The position numbers were made by a program, and so were the translations under genes. From Flammeovirga yaeyamensis (GTDB lineage: Bacteria; Bacteroidota; Bacteroidia; Cytophagales; Flammeovirgaceae), in NCBI RefSeq assembly GCF_018736045.1, contig NZ_CP076132.1, positions 96,001 to 160,000 on the forward strand: a stretch of DNA of 64,000 nt. The letters are read 5' to 3'. Below the pieces are notes generated by a model. The model was not told the DNA's origin. It ran no database searches and was given only the letters and a program-made list of their open reading frames with translations. How positions within the stretch are numbered: position 1 is the stretch's first letter; each line of letters opens with the position of its first letter. Of the stretch, positions 46,370-56,700 are shown piece by piece.

Positions 46370-46742
46370 CAGATAAATTTTTAATAAAGATTAAAAGGAA
46401 AAAATCAATTTAACATTTACCTCGTATTTTAATCAGAATTAACACTGTGTACGCTTTCAAATATTAATTGATGTGAAAATAATGAAAATGTAACTATCTT
46501 ATTATCAGTGTTTAAAATTACTTACTTACATTGTAGAATATATTTTTTAGACGGATTGTTCAAATCGTGTGTCAAGAAGTATAGGCAAAACATTTAATTC
46601 ATTCAGTACAATAATCAAAGAACATATTCTCTATCTATGTATTTACTAACGGTATTCGAATATGATATAAAAGTGTCAATTTAATTAAGGTGTACTGATA
46701 AAACTTTTTAGTCCATTACAGGAATTTAAACACCTACTCCAC
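46370..46742. other. 373-bp intergenic region upstream of the ECF sigma gene
   Basis: AT-rich, non-coding. No convincing terminator follows the Omp85-like gene and no full promoter could be picked, which is expected if the sigma gene uses an alternative (self-regulated) promoter. Confidence 0.5.
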
Positions 46743-47303
46743 ATGTTAGAAGATGAATTATTAATCAAAGGATGTCGAAACGGTGACAAGCGTATTCAAA
46801 GAAAGCTATATGAACAATACAGTGGTGTATTGATGGCTGTATCTTATCGATATGCTAAAACCGAAGAAGATGCGAGGGACATTCTACAAGAGGCCTTTGT
46901 CAAGATATTTAAGAACATTGGTACGTTTAGGAACGAGTCATCCCTAAAACACTGGATGAGAAGAATTGTAGTCAATACGGCGATCAACTTCCAAAGATCA
47001 AAATTATATCTATATCCAATGATGGATGTAAACGATATGTATGATCTGAAAGAAGAAGCGATGGCATTACACGATTATAGTTTTCAGGAATTGCTGAAAT
47101 TATTGCAAAAACTACCTGATGGCTGCAGAGTGATTTTCAACCTTTATGCAATTGAAGGGTATAAGCACAAGGAAATTGCAGAAATGACGGGTATCACAGA
47201 AGGTACTTCAAAGTCTCAATTTGCTAGGGCTCGAAAATTAATGAAAGCCATGATTGAAGAATCTCAAATTGAAAGATATAGCTATGCAAAAGAAAGAGGA
47301 TAA
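46743..47303 (+). CDS. ECF-type RNA polymerase sigma factor
   Basis: 186 aa with sigma region 2 (VSYRYAKTEEDARDILQEAFVKIFKN, FRNESSLKHWMRRIVVN) and region 4 (LPDGCRVIFNLYAIEGYKHKEIAEMTGITEGTSKSQFARARKLM). Region 3 is missing, as expected for an ECF factor. It would direct RNA polymerase to a stress or envelope regulon. The next gene overlaps it by 20 bases and encodes its likely anti-sigma factor. Confidence 0.93.
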   Translation: MLEDELLIKGCRNGDKRIQRKLYEQYSGVLMAVSYRYAKTEEDARDILQEAFVKIFKNIGTFRNESSLKHWMRRIVVNTAINFQRSKLYLYPMMDVNDMYDLKEEAMALHDYSFQELLKLLQKLPDGCRVIFNLYAIEGYKHKEIAEMTGITEGTSKSQFARARKLMKAMIEESQIERYSYAKERG

Positions 47304-48414
47304 AAGAGATGAATTTGATAAGGTATGGGCAGATGCTTTCAAGGATGAAGAGTTATCAATAACTCCACCTACAGATCTATGGGATGATTTGGAGGAGGAA
47401 GTTGATAAAATAAATGATAAGAAAAATCAGTTTAACATCTTTAGAGCGGCCGCTGCGATTATCACTTTCGGTTTACTATCAAGTTTCTTGGTAAAAAATG
47501 AAATGCCGATCCAATCGAATTACGATATAGGATCTATTTCTTATAGTACTACAGATAGAAATGTTTATCAAGCATCTATGCTTCCAACAGACTTTTTTAT
47601 CTCATCTATAGATGAAAGTGCTGAAGCATTAGAATTACTAAGAGAAAAATACATTGCTCCTTCAAAAGAAATTATCAACACTAAAGTGAATCCTTTTTAT
47701 ACAGCAAAAAAAGAGGAAATGAAAGGTGTTATTAAATCAGCCGAAAAAGAAGTTTATTATTCAGAATTAGGTCAGATAAATAGTAATCCTAAAGATTATT
47801 CTGATGAAATATTAATGGCTCGTCAGTCACCTTCTGTCATCGAAAAGAAAAAGAAAAATAAGAAATACCTAAAAATTGAAGCGGGTAGAACGCAAATTGA
47901 TCCTAATATGAGATACAATCATAAGGACATTGCTGGAAAATCTACAGCCCCTACAATTGCAGTAATAACGGGTATCAAAATGGATAATAATGTTTTCGTA
48001 GAATTAGGAGCGAGATACGCTCAATATTCTATCAATGCAGGTGTGAACGATCAAAACATATCAGTTGAGCAGAAGCAACTTTCTATTCCAGTAAATGTGG
48101 GGTATACCATCAATATGAATAAGAAATTAGATTTAGATGTTTTTGCTGGCGTTGCCGCTGACATTATTATCGATCAAAAAGTAGAAGGTGGTGGTGTTAT
48201 CGAAAATGATTTGATGAGAAGTGCGGTTGGAAATACAGCAAATATTTCTGCCAATGTAGGTGCTTCTTTAAACTATAAGATAGCTCCAAAAGCTTCTATC
48301 TCTTTAGGAACTACTTATGGTAGTCAGTTATTGGAGAACAGTCAGTCGAATGAAATTACTTCTAGTAATAGCGTACTAACGTTTAATATGGGAGTAAAAT
48401 ACAATATCATATAG
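47284..48414 (+). CDS. probable dual-membrane-spanning anti-sigma factor with C-terminal beta-barrel
   Basis: 376 aa (an in-frame ATG at 47254 would lengthen it). The N-terminus is cytoplasmic and acidic with a TPPTDLWDDLEEEV patch, suited to binding the adjacent sigma factor. A TM helix lies at about residues 54-70. A roughly 130-residue periplasmic linker follows, and from about residue 205 to the end there is a PorT-type outer-membrane beta-barrel pattern of alternating strands (VFVELGARYAQYSI, LSIPVNVGYTI, LDLDVFAGVAADI, ASISLGTTYGSQL). So one chain would reach from cytoplasm to outer membrane. Dual-membrane-spanning anti-sigma (Dma) proteins of this layout are reported from Bacteroides thetaiotaomicron. 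The assignment here is inferred from layout and overlap. Confidence 0.75.
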   Translation: MQKKEDKRDEFDKVWADAFKDEELSITPPTDLWDDLEEEVDKINDKKNQFNIFRAAAAIITFGLLSSFLVKNEMPIQSNYDIGSISYSTTDRNVYQASMLPTDFFISSIDESAEALELLREKYIAPSKEIINTKVNPFYTAKKEEMKGVIKSAEKEVYYSELGQINSNPKDYSDEILMARQSPSVIEKKKKNKKYLKIEAGRTQIDPNMRYNHKDIAGKSTAPTIAVITGIKMDNNVFVELGARYAQYSINAGVNDQNISVEQKQLSIPVNVGYTINMNKKLDLDVFAGVAADIIIDQKVEGGGVIENDLMRSAVGNTANISANVGASLNYKIAPKASISLGTTYGSQLLENSQSNEITSSNSVLTFNMGVKYNII

Positions 48415-48465
48415 AACTCAGGTTATAAGACTTGAATTAATAAATTGAATTGAAACAGACAAACG

Positions 48466-48496
48466 CAAAAAGGCTACCATTACGGTAGCCTTTTTT
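48466..48496. terminator. bidirectional terminator
   Basis: An 8-bp stem (48471-48478 with 48484-48491) with a 5-base loop, an A run before and six T after. It can end both the anti-sigma and the convergent minus-strand transcript. Confidence 0.88.
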
Positions 48497-48514
48497 ATCG
48501 AGCAATTTAGTTTA

Positions 48515-48790
48515 TCAATTAGAATTATCTTCATCGTTTGCCTTCATGGCAAACTCCATTATATTTTTTATCGTTTTAGAACGAGGCTTTAATTCGAGTT
48601 TATTCAACGTTTGTTTTACTTGCAAACTATCGTTCACAAATTTTTCGCAATTTGGATCAGACATAACTTTTTCAAGTTCATCGGCTGAGAAATGAATGTC
48701 TTGATCACTATTATAAATTAATAATACTGATTTGTTAAGACGCTCTTTGGTGAGTTGTTTTTTGTCTAATTGCATAATTAGCGTTTTCAC
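48515..48790 (-). CDS. small hypothetical protein overlapping the ECF sigma gene
   Basis: A 91-aa soluble, helical, charged protein (start could also be the Met at 48775, 86 aa). It begins inside the last codons of the ECF sigma gene, overlapping it by 41-56 bases in another frame. It has no TM helix and no zinc-binding motif, so it is not a standard anti-sigma factor. Tight overlap with a sigma gene nevertheless makes it a candidate sigma partner. No family recognised. Confidence 0.65.
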   Translation of the reverse strand: MKTLIMQLDKKQLTKERLNKSVLLIYNSDQDIHFSADELEKVMSDPNCEKFVNDSLQVKQTLNKLELKPRSKTIKNIMEFAMKANDEDNSN

Positions 48791-49364
48791 TTTGTTGCTC
48801 CATCATCTTGCGAAGATTAATGAGGGCATAACGCATTCTACCTAAAGCAGTATTAATACTTACTCCTGTAGAGTCTGCGATTTCTTGGAAACTCATTTGC
48901 ATATAATGACGCATAACTAATACCTCACGTTGTGAATCTGGCAAACGGTCAACCAATGCTTTTACATTAGCTTGTGTTTCTTTTAAGATCTTTTGGTCCT
49001 CGATAGAATTTTCAGAGAAATCTAAAGTATCAAAAACACTGCTGCCGTCTTCCATAACAATTGTAGGATATCTTTTCTGCTTACGGAAATGATCAATCGC
49101 CATATTGTGAGCAATACGAGAAATCCAAGGCATAAATTTTCCCTCTTCATTATACTTACCTGCACGGATCATTTTGATGGCTTTGATAAATGTATCCTGC
49201 AAAAGGTCTTCTGCAACAAACTCATCTTTTACAATAAGGAGTATACTAGTAAATAGCTTGTTCTTGTACTTATTTAATAGTTGCTCAAATGCTGCTTCGC
49301 TTCCATTTAGATATTGCGATATTAATTCTTGGTCTGAAAGAGTATAATTGTTCATGCCTCGCAT
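48735..49364 (-). CDS. ECF-type RNA polymerase sigma factor (second)
   Basis: A 209-aa ECF sigma factor with a canonical region 2 (LLIVKDEFVAEDLLQDTFIKA, FMPWISRIAHNMAIDHFRK) and region 4 (LPDSQREVLVMRHYMQMSFQEIADSTGVSINTALGRMRYALINLRKMM). It is not closely alike to the first factor at 46743. The start is the Met at 49364 or the Met three codons later (MNNYT). Its promoter must lie in the 337-base divergent region next to tadA. Confidence 0.93.
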   Translation of the reverse strand: MRGMNNYTLSDQELISQYLNGSEAAFEQLLNKYKNKLFTSILLIVKDEFVAEDLLQDTFIKAIKMIRAGKYNEEGKFMPWISRIAHNMAIDHFRKQKRYPTIVMEDGSSVFDTLDFSENSIEDQKILKETQANVKALVDRLPDSQREVLVMRHYMQMSFQEIADSTGVSINTALGRMRYALINLRKMMEQQSENANYAIRQKTTHQRAS

Positions 49365-49701
49365 TGTTATAACGTTGATAATATATTGCTTATTGTAAAC
49401 GCATTGTGATAACTTTTGAAAAAATACAAATAGTTCGCGTCTTCAATTATTAGTAGTAAGCTTTATAAATTGCTTAATGTAAATGTTTGAAAATATTAAT
49501 AATATTCAAATTTCTTTATCTAAGGAAAAGCACTGTTCATCGAAAAATTGTGTACATTCATCTAAGTGAACTGATTGAGGTGTTTGAAAATCAATCATAA
49601 ACAAAGATTAGTGCAATTATTTATTTGAATAATCACATTGGTCAATCACTATGAAATCGAGTAGTAGAATTTTTGTAAAATTAGAATAGTACAATTTTTA
49701 T
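49365..49701. other. 337-bp divergent intergenic region between the second ECF sigma gene and tadA
   Basis: AT-rich and non-coding. It must contain promoters for both directions, but neither a TTTG/TAnnTTTG pair nor an obvious repeat could be identified. An imperfect inverted repeat of AATATT-rich sequence occurs near 49490-49515 and is weak. Confidence 0.5.
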
Positions 49702-50157
49702 ATGATTTTATCGGATGATAATCAATACATGAGACTAGCACTTGAGCTGGCAAAAGAAGCCTTTAAAGAAGGTGAAATTCCTGTAGGAGCAGTGGTAGTT
49801 GCAGATGGAAAAGTGATTGGAAAAGGGTATAATCAGACAGAAAAACTAAATGATCCAACAGCCCACGCGGAAATGTTGGCGATTACTGCGGCAACAAATT
49901 ATTTAGGAAGTAGACATTTACAAAATTGTACTTTGTATGTAACTATTGAGCCATGTGCTATGTGTGCAGGAGCCATCTTTTGGGCTCAAATTGGAAGAAT
50001 TGTTTATGGTGCATCCGACGAAAAACGTGGATTTAATGCATATTCTTCTAAATTAGCCCATCCGAAAGCGAAATATACTACAGGTGTATTAGAAGAAGAG
50101 TGTCATCAGTTAATAATGGACTTTTTTAAACAGCTGAGATTAAAAAGAAAAAAATAA
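49702..50157 (+). CDS. tadA: tRNA adenosine(34) deaminase TadA
   Basis: Converts wobble A34 to inosine in tRNA-Arg(ACG). The catalytic HAE is at His55 with Glu57, and the zinc Cys pair PCAMC at Cys85 and Cys88. AMCAGAIFWAQIGRIVYGASD is diagnostic of TadA rather than other cytidine deaminases. 151 aa. Its stop shares a base with the next start (TAATG), so the TPR gene downstream is translationally coupled. Confidence 0.96.
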   Translation: MILSDDNQYMRLALELAKEAFKEGEIPVGAVVVADGKVIGKGYNQTEKLNDPTAHAEMLAITAATNYLGSRHLQNCTLYVTIEPCAMCAGAIFWAQIGRIVYGASDEKRGFNAYSSKLAHPKAKYTTGVLEEECHQLIMDFFKQLRLKRKK

Positions 50158-50639
50158 TGGAAAAGGATCTGATTCTGGAAATAGAGAATAAATTAAAAGA
50201 AGAAAAATTTGATGGTCTAGAAGATCAATTGAATGCTTACCAAGGTGAACAAAAAGGTAGAGAACTTCTTGGGCTATGTTATTTAGGTCAATGGAAAAAT
50301 GAAGAAGCGGAAGCTGTTTTTGAAGCTTTAAGGAAAGACTATCCGACGGAAGCGGATTACCATTATTATTATGGTGCTAGTTTAGGGCAACAAGCCAAAG
50401 GAGCAAACATCTTGAAACTGATGAGTATTGCTCCAAAATCTAAAGAAGCATTTGAGAAAACTTTAGAACTTGACCCACAACACGTTCCTGCACATTGGGG
50501 ATTACTTCGTTATTATGGAAATGCTCCTGCTATGTTTGGAGGAGAACCTAAGTGTAAAGAATTAGCGGAATCTCTAAGCAAATTTAATGAGAAAGAAGCT
50601 CAAGATGCATTCAATTTTATTGATCAAAAGTTCAACTAA
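50157..50639 (+). CDS. TPR-fold protein coupled to tadA
   Basis: 160 aa, soluble, with two to three degenerate TPR units (LGLCYLGQWKNEEAEAVFEALRKDYP, YYYGASLGQQAK, FEKTLELDPQHVPAHWGLLRYYGNAP). Cytoplasmic, no signal peptide. It begins at the last base of tadA. A functional link with tRNA deamination is only suggested by the coupling. Confidence 0.82.
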   Translation: MEKDLILEIENKLKEEKFDGLEDQLNAYQGEQKGRELLGLCYLGQWKNEEAEAVFEALRKDYPTEADYHYYYGASLGQQAKGANILKLMSIAPKSKEAFEKTLELDPQHVPAHWGLLRYYGNAPAMFGGEPKCKELAESLSKFNEKEAQDAFNFIDQKFN

Positions 50640-50752
50640 TTTCAATGCTTTACGTATATTAACTATTAGCTAACTATTTCTTATTTAATTTAATGATCTG
50701 AAAAAATTAGGACCATTAAATAGTAGTAAGCAAACAACTATAACACCACAGC

Positions 50753-51388
50753 ATGGAATTACTGAACGAATCTATCAAACTGATAAATTTACCTTATACT
50801 TTTTTATTGATATTATGTATTATCTATTGGCTAAATGTGATCATTGGGGCAATTACACCAGATTTTCTAGATGTGCAATTAGATTTAGATAATGATATCG
50901 ATTTAGATGTAGACACGGATCTAGATACAGATGTTTCTTCTGTGGGTATTTTTCAGGGTGTATTACAGTTTCTTCATGTAGGGATAGTCCCTGTAATGTT
51001 GATTTTTACAGTTCTTTTTACTCTGATGTGGTTGTTTTCAATCTTATTTAATCATTATATTTTTGAACTTTCACCCCTTATGGCATTAGGCACTGCTATA
51101 CCTAATATTGTGCTTTCTATATTTTTAACCAGGTATATTGCCTTCCCTTTTGCTTCTTTATTTAGAAAACTAAATGAGGAAGAAGATAGAGAAATAATTG
51201 GAAAAAGAGGCAAAGTACTTTTAGGAGCATCAGAAAGCCACAAAGGCCAAATTTCTATCTGGGTGGGAAGTGGAGAACAAAAAGTATATATCAAATCATC
51301 TGATGGGTTACCTATTGAAAAGGGCGAAGAAGCAATTGTTGTTGAGTACGACACCGATCAAAAATGTTATTTGGTACAAACGCTTTAG
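50753..51388 (+). CDS. OB-fold (YqiJ/NfeD-like) membrane protein
   Basis: 211 aa with N-terminal TM helix (about 15-36), an unusual acidic segment of alternating Asp and Leu/Val (about residues 44-62, DLDNDIDLDVDTDLDTD), two further TM helices (about 78-98 and 105-130) and a C-terminal beta-rich OB-fold domain (IIGKRGKVLLGASESHKGQISIW, VEYDTDQKCYLVQTL). The same OB-fold plus flotillin pairing is known from E. coli yqiJ-yqiK and NfeD-SPFH operons, and the next gene is the flotillin. The acidic run may bind cations. Confidence 0.85.
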   Translation: MELLNESIKLINLPYTFLLILCIIYWLNVIIGAITPDFLDVQLDLDNDIDLDVDTDLDTDVSSVGIFQGVLQFLHVGIVPVMLIFTVLFTLMWLFSILFNHYIFELSPLMALGTAIPNIVLSIFLTRYIAFPFASLFRKLNEEEDREIIGKRGKVLLGASESHKGQISIWVGSGEQKVYIKSSDGLPIEKGEEAIVVEYDTDQKCYLVQTL

Positions 51389-51553
51389 CAAGCAAACTTC
51401 AAAAGAAAATTATTAAACACTTAATCATAATTAAACTGTTCTTTGGAAATTTTTAGACTGAAAATTTTAGGATAATTTTTTTGAAATCAAGCAAACTCAA
51501 ATGATCTATTCTAAACCGATAAGAACAACAACAACTTAATGTATTATTAAAAA

Positions 51554-53686
51554 ATGGATACTCAAATCATTTTAACGGTTCTAGGTATTATAGCCCTAGT
51601 TATTTTTGGAATCTTTGGATTCATTGTATCATTCTATAAAAAAGTACCTCAAGGAGAAGCTTTGGTTAGAACGGGTATGAATGGATTAAGAGTAATTACT
51701 CAAGGTGGATTGGTTATTCCAGTAATCCACAAAGCAGAACGAATGGATGTTTCTCTTAAAAGTATCGAAATTAGTAGAGAGGGTAAACAAGGTTTGATTT
51801 GTCAAGATAACCTTAGAGCAGACATCAAAGTAGTTTTCTTTATCCGAGTGAATAACAATACTGAGGATATTGCTACAGTTGCTCAAACTATTGGTTGTGA
51901 AAGAGCATCTGATAAAGAACTACTTGAATCATTGTTCGAAGCAAAATTCTCAGAAGCATTAAAAACAATCGGTAAACGCTTCGACTTTATTGAATTGTAC
52001 ACTTCAAGAGAGAAAATGAAACAAGAAGTCATCGATATTATTGGTACTGACTTGAACGGTTATGTATTAGATGACTGTGCTATTGACTATTTAGAGCAAA
52101 CAAGAATTGATCACCTAGATCCAGATAATATTCTAGATGCAGAAGGTATCAAAAAAATCATTGATTTAACGGCAACTCAAAAGATCCAAGCGAACTTGAT
52201 CAAAAACGAAGAAGAGAAGAAGATCAAGAAGCAAGATGTTGAAAAAGAAGAAGCAGTTCTTGTTTTAGAAAAGCAAAGAGTGGAAGCCGAGGAACGTCAG
52301 ATTAGAGAAATCGAAACGCTGAAAGCAAAAGAGAAAGCAACTACAGAAACAATCGTTCAGGAAGAAAGATTGAAATCTGAAAAGGCTCGTTTGACGACGG
52401 AAGAAGAAATCGAAATTCAAGAAAAGAATAAAGAGAGAGAAGTTCTAGTAGCAAAGAAAATCATTGAGAAGACTGAAGCACTAGAAAACGAAAAAATCGA
52501 TAGAGAAAGATTGTTAGCAGAAACAGAGAAAAATAAAATTGTTGAGTTAGCACAAATCGATAAAGAAAAGACAGTAGAAGAGCAGAAACGTGATATCCAA
52601 GATGTCATCAAGGAAAGAGTGGCTGTTCAGAAGTCGGTAGTTGAAGAAGAAGAAAGAATCAAAGACACTCAGGCATTCTCTGAAGCACAAAGACAAAAGA
52701 AAGTGGCGATCACTTTAGCTGAGCAAAAAGCAGAGGAGAACTTGATGGCTGAATTAAAAGCAGCTGAAGCACAAAAAGAAGCGGCTAAATTATTGGCTGA
52801 ACAAAAGAAAATTGAAGCGGCAGCAGATTTTGAAACATCAAATCAAAAAGCAGCGGCAATTAAGACGTTGGCAGAAGCAAAAGTAAAAGAACAAGCAACT
52901 TCTGGCTTTGCGGAAGTTCAGATTAAAGAAGCAGCGGCCGTGGCTCGTGAAAGAGAAGCGGAGGCTGAAGCAGCTTACATCGAAAGCACTTCGGAAGCAC
53001 AAGCAAAAGCAAATGTTCAGTTAGGTGAAGCAGAAGCTGAAATCCTTCGTAAGAAAATGATCGCTGAAGCGGAAGGTATGGAGAAAAAATCTCATGCTAT
53101 CGAATTAGAAGGTCTAGCTGAAGCGAAAGTATTGGAGCAAAAAGCACTTGTAGAAGCACAAAGAATTGAAGCGGAAGCAAAAGCATTAACGCATATGGAT
53201 AATGCGAGCCGTGAGATGGAGCAATACAAATTGAAACTGAACCAAGAGAGAGACTTGAAATTAGCACAGTTCGAGGTACAAAAAGAATACGCTCAAACAC
53301 AATCTTCTGTAATGGCTGAAGCTATGAAGAATAGTGATATTAAGATTGTTGGTGGTGAAACTCAAGTGTACGATAGAATCATCAAATCGATCTCTATGGG
53401 TGATGCTGTAGATAACTTCTTTGAATCAAGTGAAGTGGCCACTGAGGTGAAAGATAACTTGTTGGATTCTTCAGACGGAAAAAATGTGATTGCCAAAGTG
53501 AAAGGAATGATCGATCAATTTGGAATCAAAACAGAAGATATCAAAAACTTGAGCGTAGCAGGTTTGCTTTCTCATATGAAAATGATGTCGAAAGACGAAA
53601 CATCTAAAACATGGTTGGACAGTGCATTAGTCACAGCAGAACAAACAGGTATTGCAGCACTTGCAGCCGGTAAGTTTTTAAAATAA
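51554..53686 (+). CDS. flotillin (YqiK-like SPFH protein)
   Basis: A 710-aa membrane-anchored scaffold. One N-terminal TM/hairpin helix (about residues 6-27), then the SPFH/band 7 domain (about 30-205: YKKVPQGEALVRTGMNGL, GLVIPVIHKAERMDVSLKSIEIS), then a very long coiled coil rich in Glu, Ala and Lys (about 205-590, with many EAE/AEA repeats) typical of flotillins, and a C-terminal tail (LSHMKMMSKDETSK). It is longer than most flotillins of 480-560 aa. Flotillins organise membrane microdomains and recruit partners. The next gene, the giant ATPase, is 18 bases downstream. Confidence 0.93.
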   Translation: MDTQIILTVLGIIALVIFGIFGFIVSFYKKVPQGEALVRTGMNGLRVITQGGLVIPVIHKAERMDVSLKSIEISREGKQGLICQDNLRADIKVVFFIRVNNNTEDIATVAQTIGCERASDKELLESLFEAKFSEALKTIGKRFDFIELYTSREKMKQEVIDIIGTDLNGYVLDDCAIDYLEQTRIDHLDPDNILDAEGIKKIIDLTATQKIQANLIKNEEEKKIKKQDVEKEEAVLVLEKQRVEAEERQIREIETLKAKEKATTETIVQEERLKSEKARLTTEEEIEIQEKNKEREVLVAKKIIEKTEALENEKIDRERLLAETEKNKIVELAQIDKEKTVEEQKRDIQDVIKERVAVQKSVVEEEERIKDTQAFSEAQRQKKVAITLAEQKAEENLMAELKAAEAQKEAAKLLAEQKKIEAAADFETSNQKAAAIKTLAEAKVKEQATSGFAEVQIKEAAAVAREREAEAEAAYIESTSEAQAKANVQLGEAEAEILRKKMIAEAEGMEKKSHAIELEGLAEAKVLEQKALVEAQRIEAEAKALTHMDNASREMEQYKLKLNQERDLKLAQFEVQKEYAQTQSSVMAEAMKNSDIKIVGGETQVYDRIIKSISMGDAVDNFFESSEVATEVKDNLLDSSDGKNVIAKVKGMIDQFGIKTEDIKNLSVAGLLSHMKMMSKDETSKTWLDSALVTAEQTGIAALAAGKFLK

Positions 53687-53704
53687 TGTCCAAACCCTTT
53701 TTAT

Positions 53705-56700
53705 ATGTTAGAGTCAGGAACTTATGAACTTCTACAGCAACGGCTCCATAAAAATGGAGCCGAGCTGAAAGAAAAGTTCGATCAGTTAAACGGTTTAAGA
53801 AAAGATCTTTTTGGTTCGATTGAGATAGAAATTATCGCTACTGAAAGATTGATGACCGAAAATAACTGTGCAGCAAGGGACATGATTCCAATTGGGCATA
53901 CGTTTATTTTTGGATATAATGTGCAGTTAGGATTAAGGAATGAAATGAACCTCTCGGATGTGTTCAGTATTTATACCTATGATCCAGACGCACATACTTT
54001 TAAAAACGAATCACTTGATTTTATTGGTGATAAAACGTTTTTAAAAGACTTTAAAGAACTGTATCAGTACAATAGAGAAACGAAATTCTCTCAGTTTTTC
54101 AGGATAGGGAACAACATTTACATGTTATTCCTCACGAGTCAGTCCTCTAAAAGCTTTAAAGCGTTTAAGTGGGTTTTAACGAATGGAAAACTTCAGTATG
54201 CTGATGCACGAAGTGATCATGAAGTTGTTTTTCCTCCTCAACACGAGTTTAAATGGGTAAAAACAAGACGTAATGATTTCAGGGAAGGGAATCACCCTCA
54301 TGTTTCTATTTTAGATAAAGTTTTTGTAGAAACTGTAGGTGGTGATCTAACCATTAAAATTGAAGATAATACAGAAGACGGTGAAGGTATTCTTGCTGAA
54401 GAAGTAGAAGAAAAAGATCAACGTCTTGAAGATGGAGAAATTCATTATGCCGATTTAGGTAATCTGATCTTATTGAAAATACTTCCTTACAGAGAAAAGG
54501 AGTGGAGGTATTTTGTCTATAATGAAAAGTTGAAAACGGCAATTAGAGTCAATGCTATTTCTAATTCTTGTGTGCTTTTGCCAGAAGAACAAGGTATCGT
54601 ATTCTCTAATGGTTATTATCTTCAGAATGGAGAGCACAAGATATTTGAGTCTCAAGAAAAAGACTGGTTATTCAAGAAAAGGATTATCGCTCCGAATGGG
54701 GAAGATTATCTTTTTGTTTTTTATCAGAAAGAGACGGGCGAATATATTTTGCTTTCTTATAATGTGATTGAGCAAAGTATCCAACCTCCATTAAAATGTA
54801 ATGGATATTCACTTTTCAGTAATGGTGAGTTAGTGTACTTTAAATCGGATGAAGAACCGAGAAAAGTGCATAACCTTCAAATCCTTCAAACACCTTTTAT
54901 AGATACAGATGTTGTTCAAGAGGATATTGAAAGTGATAATTACTTAGCCAAAATTGGAAATAAAGAGATTGTTAAAGCGGTTGCTCTTCTAAAAAATATC
55001 TATGTATTAATTAATAAGCCCGATAACTATATGGGCTTATATACTGATATTCTCCAAGAGTGTAATACTACTTTAGACCTCTTTCCATGGCTTGAAAGAG
55101 AGGAAACAGATCAAATAAGCGAGGTCGTAAAGCAAATTGCTGATACTTCTTCTGCTGCCATTGAGGAATACGAGAAAGTAAGTCGTCAGAAAAACCATGC
55201 ACTCGAACAACAATCAACGTTTGATGCTGCATGTCTGAAAATGCTAAGGGAAACCGAAAGGGGAACTTACAAAAACGTACGTGAATACGTTAAGGCACTT
55301 TCTAACCTCAGAGCACTTCGTGGACAAGCAGTTTCTTTAAAAGAGGTAAAATATATCGAATTACCTCCAATAGAGGAATGGGAAACGAAGCTCAAAGAAC
55401 AAACTGAAAAGTTAGGAGAACGCTGTACAAGATTCTTGCTTCAGGACGATTCATTAACGGCCTTTATCAATAAAATAGAGGAAACGAAGACGGCTTTACC
55501 TGAAGTAGAAAAGACGGTAGATATCGATGCTTTATCTGAAGAACTCACTGATTTAGGAAAAGAATTAGAACTTCTCATTGAGACGGTTTCTAATTTAAAA
55601 ATCAAAGATGCGACGCAGACGGCAGATATCATCAACAATATTTCTAATCTGTTCTCTTCTTTAAATAATGTGCAAGCACAGGTTCGAGAGAAGAAGAATC
55701 AATTAGGAAAAGTGGAGGCAGAGGCAGAGTTTACTGCTCAGTACCGTCTATTGGAACAGTCGGTGTCTTCTTTCCTAGATATTTGTGTCACTCCTCAAGA
55801 TTGTGAAGACTACCTCAGTAAGCTTTCCGCTCAAATAGAAGAACTAGAAGGTAAGTTTTCTGATTTCGATGAGTTTGCCGATCAATTAGAATCAAAAAGA
55901 ATTGAAGTTTCAGAAGCTTTCGAGAACAAGAAAATTCAATTAGAAGAGGTAAGGAATAGAAAGGTGATGCGTTTGAGGAATTCAGCCGAACGTATCCTTC
56001 AATCGATCTTATCGAAGTCGAAACAGATGGAGAAAGAAGATCAGTTGGTAGCTTATTTCTCCACTGATTTACTGATAGAAAAACTAAGAGATACCTCAAA
56101 AGAATTAGATGAGTTAGGAGAAACATCAAAAGCGGAAGAGATTCTTGGTGCTTTAAAGAATGCACAAAAAGAAGCTGTCCGTCAGTTAAGAGATAAGAAT
56201 GAACTGAATGTTGATGGTCCTGGCTTTATTCGTTTTGGTAAGCATTCTTTTGCAGTAAGTACCCAAGATCTAAAAGCATCTATTGTCGAAAGAAATGGAT
56301 CTCTTTATTATCATTTGATAGGTACTGACTTTTTTGAGTTGATCGATAGTGATGAACTTCAAAATACGCAAGAGGTTTGGCAAATGAGTGTTTCTTCTGA
56401 GTCAGATGCGGTATATAGAGCAGAGTATTTAGCGTATCAGATCATACATGAGGATTATAAGGGAGATACCACAGCACTTGCCGATATCAATGAGGAAGAT
56501 CTTTTAGCTGAAGTTCAAAAAAGAATGGGTGCTTCTTTAAGTGAAGGTTACCTTAAGGGTATTCACGATTTGGATGCCGTAAAGATCATTCAATCCTTCG
56601 TAGCTTTAAAAAATGAACTTGGGACATTAAGTCATCCTTCCAAAAAGAGAGCAATTGCTCAATTGTTATGGATGAAAGAATTGCCAAGAGCAGAACAGCT

